Origin: Solemya velesiana gill symbiont
Lineage (GTDB): Bacteria > Pseudomonadota > Gammaproteobacteria > Chromatiales > Chromatiaceae
Direction of reading: 5' to 3'
Length of the DNA stretch: 38,496 bases
Assembly: GCF_002020805.1 (NCBI RefSeq)
Contig: NZ_MPRJ01000011.1
Span: forward strand, 1 to 38,496
Part shown: positions 28,880 through 35,303 of the stretch, one piece after another
Layout of the letters: each line of letters starts with the position of its first letter
Position numbering within the stretch: position 1 is the first letter of the stretch
Notes under the pieces: generated by a model
Told to the model about the DNA's origin: nothing
The model's database searches: none
What the model saw: the letters and a program-made list of their open reading frames with translations, nothing else
Position numbers and translations under genes: made by a program

Positions 28880-29293
28880 CTACTGGACGAAGAAGTTGGT
28901 GAAATAGAGATCCTAAATGATCTCCTTGTCTCCCTCAAGGGTTTCAATAACCTGCTGCAGCGATTTCAGGGCTTGCTTGAGTAGTTTTTCCTTCCCGGAA
29001 GGGGTCTTCAGCTCCTTGTTTTTCTGATCTCCCAGCAGCAGAAGCATTTCGTGGCGAAGTGCCGCATCATGCATTTTGATCTTTGCGGCATTCTCATCGC
29101 CCTTGGTCATCAACTGAACGTCGCAGCGGATATATTTCCTATGCTCCTGCAGATTGGCGACCTGTGATGGCGAGAGTGAGTGATAGACTGCAGGGAGTTT
29201 GGGGGCCTTTTCAGCCTCTTCATCATCGGCGGCCAGTGCGTTGAAAGAAGCTGCCAGTAAACTGATCAAAAGTACGAGAGATACAAAGCGCAT
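28880..29293 (-). pseudogene. FliL-like protein with in-frame stop near its end
   Basis: From ATG 29293, a signal peptide or anchor (MRFVSLVLLISLLAASFNALA) leads a 126-residue frame that stops at TAG 28913-28915. Reading through that TAG gives DLYFTNFFVQ and then a second TAG at 28880-28882. The pattern LRHEMLLLLGDQ, GKEKLLKQALKSLQQVIETL and FTNFFVQ fits the C-terminal half of FliL-family basal-body proteins, which normally end in FxVQ. One G-to-T change (GAG to TAG) would explain the stop. No flagellar genes are nearby, so this is an orphan FliL-like protein. It is either a recent nonsense allele or a slightly shortened but working protein. Confidence 0.7.
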
Positions 29294-29323
29294 ATTCTTT
29301 TTCCATATATAATCTGCGACTGT

Positions 29324-29607
29324 GATTAATCCGGCACCATAATATGTCATGTTCAGTGCTTCAAGAATGTTCCTGATCAAGGCGTGGCTTGCTGGCAATG
29401 GCTATTCCCTTGGCAAGAGCCACAACGCGGAGCAGGGACATTCTTGAAGCACCTCACTTTTTAATTTGGGAACCAAAGGCCGTTGTGCGCAGACCTACAG
29501 ACTGCGTTATCAAAACTTACTGTAGGAGTGCTACAGTAAGTTTTGATGCCTTGCTGCAGGCCTGCGCACAACGGCTGAACATGGCATATTATGGTGCCGG
29601 ATTAATT
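29324..29607. repeat. compound palindromic element with 33-base terminal inverted repeats
   Basis: The outer arms 29324-29356 and 29575-29607 match at 31 of 33 positions in inverted orientation. Inside lie two further hairpins: arms 29356-29375 and 29433-29452 (19 of 20 matching), and arms 29479-29492 and 29562-29575 (14 of 14) which enclose a perfect 17-bp stem at 29509-29525 and 29531-29547. No coding potential is seen. The layout suggests a MITE-like element between the FliL-like gene and nagZ. Confidence 0.75.
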
Positions 29608-29680
29608 ATCTACATTATCGTCTATAACAATAAAAACTGGAATTATTAATGACACGAACAACTTGCAGAGTACCACTCCG

Positions 29681-30730
29681 ATGAGCCACGGCCCATTGAT
29701 GCTCGACCTTGCAGGTCACCATATGACGCAGGAAGAACGGGAGATGCTAAGCCATCCTGCAACCGGTGGAGTTATCCTGTTCGCCAGAAATTATGAATCG
29801 CCCGACCAGATCAACGAACTGGTCAGCGAAATTCACGCGCTGCGAGAACCTTCACTGATCGTAGCCGTGGACCAGGAAGGGGGCAGGGTACAGCGATTCA
29901 AAGAGGGGTTCACACGCCTGCCGCCCGCCGCCTGGTTCGGCCAGCTCTACAACAGCAACCACCTGGCGGCCCGTCATTATACCGAGCTGACTGGCTGGCT
30001 GATGGCATCCGAGTTGCGAAGTGTCTGGGTCGATTTCAGCTTTGCACCTGTGCTCGATCTGAACAGGGGTGTCAGCGAGGTGATTGGTGATCGGGCATTC
30101 CATACGCAACCCGCCATTGTTGCCGATCTCGCCTCAGCCTGGATGAAAGGTGTACATGATGCCGGTATGGCAGCTGTTGCCAAGCATTTTCCAGGACACG
30201 GCGGTGTTACCGAAGATTCTCACCTGGCGCTTCCCGTGGACAGGCGTCGCCCGGAAGATGTCATGATGGAAGATCTGATGCCTTTCCAGAGATTGATCGA
30301 CGGTGGTGTCGAAGCAGTGATGCCTGCCCATGTGATCTACGAGAAGGTATCTCCGGATCTGGCTGGTTTTTCAAGCTTCTGGCTACAGGAAGTACTGAGA
30401 AAACGCATGAACTTCCAGGGTGTTATCTTCAGTGATGACTTGACCATGGCGGCAGCCGGTGAAGCGGGAAGCTATGCCGAGCGGGCCGATGCAGCCCTCA
30501 CTGCAGGATGTGACATGGTCCTCGTATGCAATAACCCCGAGGGTGCGATGGAGGTGTTGGAGGCGCTGAGTGATTACAGCGACCCCGCATCCCAAATGCG
30601 GCTGCTCAGAATGCATGGCAGAAAGAGGCAGACCAAGGAAGAGTTGCGGCTTGATCCACGCTGGAAAAGGGCAATTGACCTGATTGCCGAGTACGAGACA
30701 TCGCCATCTCTTGACCTCGGGCTGGAGTAA
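29681..30730 (+). CDS. nagZ: beta-N-acetylhexosaminidase NagZ
   Basis: This 349-residue cytoplasmic glycosidase (GH3) removes GlcNAc from muropeptides during cell-wall recycling. It has the early MLDLAGHHMTQEEREML segment, VAVDQEGGRVQRF, the family loop KHFPGHGGVTEDSHLALP (168-185) with the catalytic His/Asp, and the nucleophile Asp in FSDDLTM (251-257). ATG 29681 is preferred over TTG 29663 because MSHGPLMLDL aligns with E. coli NagZ. It precedes, at some distance, the MTI phosphorylase gene, as in Pseudomonas, with two oxygen-related genes inserted between. Confidence 0.96.
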   Translation: MSHGPLMLDLAGHHMTQEEREMLSHPATGGVILFARNYESPDQINELVSEIHALREPSLIVAVDQEGGRVQRFKEGFTRLPPAAWFGQLYNSNHLAARHYTELTGWLMASELRSVWVDFSFAPVLDLNRGVSEVIGDRAFHTQPAIVADLASAWMKGVHDAGMAAVAKHFPGHGGVTEDSHLALPVDRRRPEDVMMEDLMPFQRLIDGGVEAVMPAHVIYEKVSPDLAGFSSFWLQEVLRKRMNFQGVIFSDDLTMAAAGEAGSYAERADAALTAGCDMVLVCNNPEGAMEVLEALSDYSDPASQMRLLRMHGRKRQTKEELRLDPRWKRAIDLIAEYETSPSLDLGLE

Positions 30731-30769
30731 CTCACGAATCAAATTAGAAACTCTCCAAAAATATTCTTG

Positions 30770-30816
30770 ATATTTATCAGTTCTTGTGCCAAATATTTAT
30801 CAGTTCTTGTGCCAAA
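30770..30816. repeat. tandem 23-base duplication
   Basis: ATATTTATCAGTTCTTGTGCC followed by AA occurs twice back to back (30770-30792, 30793-30815). It lies in the AT-rich gap between nagZ and the hemerythrin-like gene. It looks like a simple replication slippage product. Confidence 0.85.
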
Positions 30817-31009
30817 AAAGGACATACGCTCGAATAAAGCAAAAAACAATAAATACAATATATTATTAAATGCTTATTCGGCGTGTTTTATTACCCGCAT
30901 ACAGAGGGTATCAATAGGCCGATCTGCCAAGGCAGGCAATCAAATAATAGAGAATCGGCCGATTGTGACTGGATGCGGGGTACACCAGTAGGAATTGGAG
31001 GAAACAATC

Positions 31010-31450
31010 ATGAAGGTATTGGATGATTTTCGTGGCCGTCAGACAGAAATAGCTCAAATGATCAGCGATCTCAGGGCAATCATGACCCCTGAACAGCTCA
31101 AGATCAGACCCACGGCAGAAACAGCGCACAAACTGCTCTGCGATCTGGGTCAAAAACTGAAAAACCATCTTTCCGCGGAGGACAAGGGTGTATACCCCCC
31201 CCTGTTGACCCATGAAGACCCGAAGCTGAAGTCTTTGGCATGGGGTTTCATCTTAGGTCAGAAACCGCTCCGCAAGCAATTCGAATCCTATCACCAGCGG
31301 TGGCTCAAGGACTGCAACTTTGAATTCACACAGGATTTCATGGATGCAACCATCGAACTCTTCGATGCGATTGAGTTGCGCCTGGATCGTGAATCTTCCG
31401 TACTTCTGCCGAAACTCGAGCAGAGCGGGATGTTTGCAGCACGCGCTTAA
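31010..31450 (+). CDS. hemerythrin-like (HHE) domain protein
   Basis: This 146-residue all-helical protein has the first-half HHE pattern H40 (TAHKLLCDL), H53 and E57 (LKNHLSAEDKGVYPPLL). In the second half H95 and E128 (RLDRESSVLLPKLE) are present, but Arg is found where a metal-binding His usually sits, four residues before E128. Related proteins bind a di-iron centre and sense or carry oxygen, NO or iron. GGAGG precedes ATG 31010. It is followed by a terminator, so it is likely transcribed alone. The altered ligand set may mean a changed metal site. Confidence 0.75.
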   Translation: MKVLDDFRGRQTEIAQMISDLRAIMTPEQLKIRPTAETAHKLLCDLGQKLKNHLSAEDKGVYPPLLTHEDPKLKSLAWGFILGQKPLRKQFESYHQRWLKDCNFEFTQDFMDATIELFDAIELRLDRESSVLLPKLEQSGMFAARA

Positions 31451-31476
31451 GCCGTAGACCGATAAAAAATTTTGAG

Positions 31477-31515
31477 ACCTCCCACTGCTGTTCTGCGGCA
31501 GGGGAGGTTTTTTTA
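31477..31515 (+). terminator. rho-independent terminator after the hemerythrin-like gene
   Basis: ACCTCCC (31477-31483) pairs with GGGAGGT (31502-31508), extended by CTGC/GGCAG inside, followed by a run of seven T bases. Confidence 0.88.
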
Positions 31516-31615
31516 TATCCACAGTTGATCAGTAGGAAATATCCAAGTAGGATGCGTCTTCAAATTTAGAAAACGTCTAATTCATTTTACCTGACAACTT
31601 TTGGAGGACACTAAA

Positions 31616-32221
31616 GTGGGTGTACTAGTAGGTCGTGAAGCTCCTGATTTTACTGCGCCAGCTGTACTCGGCAGCGGCGAGATTGTTGATGCCTTCAACT
31701 TCAAAGATGCAACCAACGACAAATATGCCGTTGTTTTCTTCTACCCCCTCGATTTCACCTTTGTTTGTCCTTCCGAGCTGATCGCTTTCGATCACCGCCT
31801 GGAAGAGTTCAAAAAGCGCAACGTGGAAGTAATCGGTGTCTCCATCGACTCTCATTTCACCCACAACGCCTGGCGTAACACGCCTGTCAACGAAGGTGGC
31901 ATCGGCCAGGTTGGCTATTCCCTGGTAGCTGACCTGACCCACGAAATCTGCAAGGCCTACGATGTGGAAACCCCCAACGGTGCCGTTGCATTCCGTGGCT
32001 CCTTCCTGATTGACAAGAACGGCATGGTTCGTCACCAGGTGGTTAACGATCTGCCCCTGGGCCGCAACGTCGACGAGATGCTGCGTATGATCGACGCCCT
32101 GCAGTTCACCGAAGAGCACGGCGAAGTCTGCCCCGCAGGCTGGAAAGACGGCGACAAGGGTATGACCGCGACCCCTGGTGGTGTTGCTGCTTACCTCGCT
32201 GACAACGCTGAAGAGCTGTAA
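31616..32221 (+). CDS. 2-Cys peroxiredoxin (AhpC/Prx1 type)
   Basis: This 201-residue thiol peroxidase reduces hydrogen peroxide and organic peroxides. The peroxidatic C51 lies in FYPLDFTFVCPSEL and the resolving C172 in GEVCPAGWKDG. DLPLGRNVDEMLRMIDALQ is typical of this group. The start is GTG 31616, with GGAGGA seven bases upstream; that site rules out the TTG at 31601. Codon choice is strongly biased, as in highly expressed genes. Terminators on both sides make it a single-gene unit. The reductant partner (thioredoxin or other) is not encoded nearby. Confidence 0.95.
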   Translation: MGVLVGREAPDFTAPAVLGSGEIVDAFNFKDATNDKYAVVFFYPLDFTFVCPSELIAFDHRLEEFKKRNVEVIGVSIDSHFTHNAWRNTPVNEGGIGQVGYSLVADLTHEICKAYDVETPNGAVAFRGSFLIDKNGMVRHQVVNDLPLGRNVDEMLRMIDALQFTEEHGEVCPAGWKDGDKGMTATPGGVAAYLADNAEEL

Positions 32222-32250
32222 TCGCGCACCGGTAACTCACCGGTAGCAAT

Positions 32251-32286
32251 AAAACCGGACTCTCCACAAGGGGAGCCCGGTTTTTT
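32251..32286 (+). terminator. rho-independent terminator after the peroxiredoxin gene
   Basis: AAAACCGG(A)CTC pairs with GAG(C)CCGGTTTT around a short loop and ends in six T bases. A smaller ACCGGT/ACCGGT hairpin lies just before it. Confidence 0.9.
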
Positions 32287-32336
32287 ATGCCAGGGATGGA
32301 GGAGTAGCTCGTCGGATTTGATCACTGCCTGTGGGT

Positions 32337-32425
32337 GTGGGAGGGGCGCCCCGCCCCGATAGCGGCCTTGATCCAATCACCAAGTGTGCAATAGGCCCAT
32401 TCGCCGCGAGGCGCGCGGCTCCCAC
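32337..32425. repeat. REPIN-like inverted REP doublet
   Basis: GTGGGAGGGGCGCCCCGCCCC on the left is mirrored by a GC-rich arm ending GGCTCCCAC on the right, each half being itself palindromic. GTGGGAG-type REP ends are common in Pseudomonas and relatives, where they occur as inverted pairs moved by RAYT proteins. No RAYT gene is in the window. Confidence 0.75.
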
Positions 32426-32566
32426 GGAGATAGAGGCGAAGCAGGATGCCAGAGCCGAGGAGCGGCGGTGTAACAGGATGTTCACGTAAAAGAGAGACTA
32501 GGTGGCATCCGGCCCTTGGGATAAGATAAAGACGATACTAATAATGCGCGAAGGGCAGGGGACATA

Positions 32567-33328
32567 ATGTCAGACTTAGCAATAATCGGCGGTTCAGGCT
32601 TCACGAAACTCGAAGAGTTGAAGATCGTAAGAAGGGAAGTGATACACACCCCCTTTGGTGAACCCTCCTCACCGCTGGTACATGGCATCTTCAATGGGCT
32701 TGAGGTGGTGTTTCTTCCCAGGCATGGGTCTGCTCACACCATACCACCCCACAAGGTAAACTACCGGGCCAACCTCTGGGCCCTCAGCCATATTGGTATC
32801 AAACGCGTCATCGGTGTCGCTGCCGTAGGCGGTATCAGAAAAGATATGGCGCCGGGAAGTATCGTCATTCCCGACCAGATAATCGACTACACATACGGTA
32901 GAAGTCATACATATTTTGAAACGGACCTCTCCCATGTAACCCACATCGACTTCACAGAGCCCTACTGCAATGAACTGCGCAACGCCCTGATTGAGGCTTC
33001 GGAATCTGCCGGAATCGACCTCATAACTAACGGCACCTATGGTGCTACCCAGGGCCCCAGGCTGGAAACCGCGAAAGAGATCGACCGCATGGGCAGCGAT
33101 GGGTGTGACCTGGTGGGCATGACAGGCATGCCGGAGGCGGCACTGGCCAGGGAGCTCGGCGTCTGCTACGCCAGTTGTTCCGTGGTGGCAAATTGGGCAG
33201 CTGGGCGCAGTGATGGGCCAATCACCATGGACGAAATTGAAAAGCACCTGATAGACGGAATGGAGAGGGTGCGTAAATTACTTTCGATATTTGCAGGTCA
33301 AAATTTCCTGCATGACCTTGAAAACTGA
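32567..33328 (+). CDS. S-methyl-5'-thioinosine phosphorylase (MTAP family)
   Basis: This 253-residue purine nucleoside phosphorylase-fold enzyme begins LAIIGGSGFTKLEEL with the phosphate-binding GGSGF loop. It continues with FLPRHGSAHTIPPHKVNYRA, VGGIRKDMAPGSIVIPDQII, GPRLETAKEI and DLVGMTGMPEAALARELG. The family includes MTA phosphorylase, but the gammaproteobacterial branch near nagZ (Pseudomonas PA3004) uses methylthioinosine. That substrate is likely here, though not certain. It follows the REPIN-like repeat and stands alone. Confidence 0.88.
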   Translation: MSDLAIIGGSGFTKLEELKIVRREVIHTPFGEPSSPLVHGIFNGLEVVFLPRHGSAHTIPPHKVNYRANLWALSHIGIKRVIGVAAVGGIRKDMAPGSIVIPDQIIDYTYGRSHTYFETDLSHVTHIDFTEPYCNELRNALIEASESAGIDLITNGTYGATQGPRLETAKEIDRMGSDGCDLVGMTGMPEAALARELGVCYASCSVVANWAAGRSDGPITMDEIEKHLIDGMERVRKLLSIFAGQNFLHDLEN

Positions 33329-33415
33329 TAAAAAACACACTAACTGACAGAATTATCAATGTTTATGCCTATGCGAATAACGATGTCCTGACTTTGACTC
33401 AGCTCAAGTACGTTT

Positions 33416-33433
33416 TATTAGCATATGCTAATA
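33416..33433. promoter_or_regulatory. 18-bp perfect palindrome upstream of the Lys-rich gene
   Basis: TATTAGCATATGCTAATA is a perfect palindrome 43 bases before the next start. Sites of this kind are bound by dimeric winged-helix regulators such as ArsR or MarR types. The regulator is unknown. Confidence 0.5.
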
Positions 33434-33475
33434 TCGCTGGTTACTGCTGAAATTTAAACAATGGGGAGTTGCGAC

Positions 33476-33780
33476 ATGGTCGACAACGAAAAAAACGAAG
33501 AAGCGCAGGAACCCAAAGAGTCAAAGAAAAAACTGCTGCCGCTCCTAAAAAGAAGGTTGCTGTGAAGAAAAAGACCGCCAAGAAAAAGTGGCTAAAAAGA
33601 AGGTCGCGAAAAAATCTGCTGCCGTCGAATCTGCTACAGTTACACAGGCAGAAACATCAGCTGAACCAACAAGACCCTCGGCCACTGCTGAACCAGCAGC
33701 CGTTGCTTCATCAGTGAAGGAAGAACAGGAAACCGCAGCGCCTGTTGAACAGACTGCGAATAATGCACAAATTCAGAAAA
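33476..33780 (+). pseudogene. Lys/Ala-rich histone H1-like (AlgP-like) gene split by two -1 shifts
   Basis: GGGGAG lies about eight bases before ATG 33476. The first frame begins MVDNEKNEEAQEPKESKKK and stops early at TGA 33562-33564. A -1 shift at an A6 run near 33530 gives TAAAPKKKVAVKKKTAKKK; a second -1 shift near 33587 gives VAKKKVAKKSAAVESATVTQ and an acidic, Ala-rich tail. The joined protein looks like a DNA-binding, Lys-rich histone-like protein of about 95 residues or more. Each shift equals one missing base. The true end is unclear: a third -1 shift before 33761 would reach a TAA, and one after it would enter the frame of the next gene. Confidence 0.6.
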
Positions 33781-33799
33781 ATTGGAGGAAATGGGCATT

Positions 33800-34864
33800 A
33801 TGGCTTCCGAAAACCAGACAAGCCAGACGGAAACCGCTCCTGCGCCTGCACCTAAAAAGGCTAAGAGTTCCATTGGTGGAACGATCGGTAAGATGATTCT
33901 TGTGGCCGCCATCGTAGCCGCAGTCTTTCTGTACATGCAGTCCATCGAACAGAAAGGCGGGGTTGTCGAAACAGCAGTGGAACCAGCGGAAACAGAAGCT
34001 GCCGATCAGCAGCAAGCACAAACCGCTGGCGAACAGCCTGCTATCGTCGTTACAGAACAGGCTGAGGCGGAGCCCCCTGTGCCAGCTGCAGAATCCGCTG
34101 AAACCGTAGAATCTGAAGCAGTGGCTACCGCTGAAGAAACTGCCGACTCATCGGCGGCGGCTCCCGCTCCTGCAGTGGAGGAGACAGCCACTGCCGAGGC
34201 AGCCCCCCAGGCCGACTCCCCGGCAGCTGAAGCGGCTGCCACTGAGACCGTAGTGGAGATGACGGAGGCGGCTGCTCCTGCAGAACCCCCGGCAGAAACC
34301 GCGGAACCTGCAGCACCACAGCCTGAAGCGCCAGTTGCAGAGGTAACGGCCCAGCCTGAAGCTGTACCGCCCCCTGCTGCAGAAGCCACCACAACCGCCC
34401 AGGCAGTAGAAGCTGAAACTCCTGCATCAGCAGAGATTGCACCGGCTGCACCTGCACCATCCAGCGAGGCCTCTGCTGCTGCACCTCAGCGGCCAGCCAG
34501 GCCCACACCGCCAGCACGGCCTGAGTGGGCTACACCCGGTTACAGACGTCCGATGCCTGAGCGCCCTGACTGGGCCACGCGCAGCCGCCCTAAACGCCCG
34601 GATTGGGCCAAGCGCCCGGAACGTCCCCAACCACCTGCACGCCCGAGCTTTGCGGACCGTTATGGCAGCGCAGCGTCAACCTCCGAAGGCGAGGAGGGGA
34701 CCTCTGTGGCAGAACGGCCGGAACGCCCCGTTCCCCCACGTCGCAGCAGACCTTACTACTGGCCATATCCTTACGGCGGTTACGCACCTGCAGCCGCTCC
34801 CTACGGATATGCACCTTACCCCTATTCCTATGCGCCCAGGCCAACAGCACCGGCAGCAGAGTAG
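33800..34864 (+). CDS. membrane-anchored Ala/Glu/Pro-rich protein with RP(D/E)WA repeats and Tyr/Pro tail
   Basis: I do not recognise a family. The 354-residue product has a short cytoplasmic N-terminus, one hydrophobic helix (about 29-46), a low-complexity Ala/Glu/Pro spacer (50-230), an Arg/Pro-rich zone with RPEWA (240-244), RPDWA (255-259) and RPDWA (266-270), and a tail with ten Tyr between 319 and 344 mixed with Pro, Gly and Ala. The topology recalls TonB (anchor plus Pro-rich periplasmic spacer), but no TonB C-terminal domain is present. The tail resembles sulfur-globule envelope proteins in composition only. GGAGG lies 11 bases before ATG 33800; ATG 33791 is an alternative. A terminator follows. 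Confidence 0.65.
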   Translation: MASENQTSQTETAPAPAPKKAKSSIGGTIGKMILVAAIVAAVFLYMQSIEQKGGVVETAVEPAETEAADQQQAQTAGEQPAIVVTEQAEAEPPVPAAESAETVESEAVATAEETADSSAAAPAPAVEETATAEAAPQADSPAAEAAATETVVEMTEAAAPAEPPAETAEPAAPQPEAPVAEVTAQPEAVPPPAAEATTTAQAVEAETPASAEIAPAAPAPSSEASAAAPQRPARPTPPARPEWATPGYRRPMPERPDWATRSRPKRPDWAKRPERPQPPARPSFADRYGSAASTSEGEEGTSVAERPERPVPPRRSRPYYWPYPYGGYAPAAAPYGYAPYPYSYAPRPTAPAAE

Positions 34865-34881
34865 GGTAGAGGGATCAAACC

Positions 34882-34907
34882 AAAAAAGCTCCGGCCCGCT
34901 TTTTTTT
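34882..34907 (+). terminator. rho-independent terminator after the Tyr/Pro-tail gene
   Basis: AAAAAAGC pairs with GCTTTTTT around an 8-base GC-rich loop, with extra T bases after it. It lies 17 bases after the stop codon. Confidence 0.75.
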
Positions 34908-35303
34908 GAATTTTCATCTCTTTGCAGAAATTGCCCGTTTTGTTGAATTCCTGCCAGTTGGCTAGTGTTGAAACACTCTCTACACCCGTGGCACATACAG
35001 TTAAATTTTGATCTTATTGATTGTAAATATACTTATTAATCAGTATGTAATGGATGTTAGTTAAAGTAACAATTCCTACTAAAACGTAGAAATTTACCGG
35101 GTTCATCAAAGACTTTTGTCTGCTTGTCTTGATTGATCATTTACCTATTAGATAGGGTGCCTCTAGGCAAAATCAGATCACTTTCAGGTATTGACTTTGG
35201 CTTCTTTGCTGGTACTGTCTGCACCCGCAAAGCCACACCTGAAATATTGGCAGGAACCGTCACAACCCCCACCAGGTACTGTTGGGTAAACTAGGAAACA
35301 GAA
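34908..35303 (+). promoter_or_regulatory. AT-rich leader of the EF-G gene with an inverted repeat
   Basis: This stretch of about 400 bases has no supported gene. Its first part is AT-rich and could hold the promoter. TTTCAGGT (35182-35189) and ACCTGAAA (35237-35244) are perfect inverted arms 47 bases apart, and a GGCTT...TTGC segment inside can pair with GCAAAGCC. A long mRNA leader that folds before the EF-G start is plausible. GGAAAC precedes ATG 35304. Confidence 0.4.

Noticed and set aside
34006-34392. Ala/Ser/Gly-rich minus-strand frame within the Tyr/Pro-tail gene
   Set aside because: It is the mirror of the Ala/Glu/Pro codon repeats on the plus strand.
33800-34864. Calling the Tyr/Pro-tail protein TonB
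   Set aside because: Only the anchor and Pro-rich spacer resemble TonB; the conserved C-terminal domain is absent and no exbB or exbD lies nearby.
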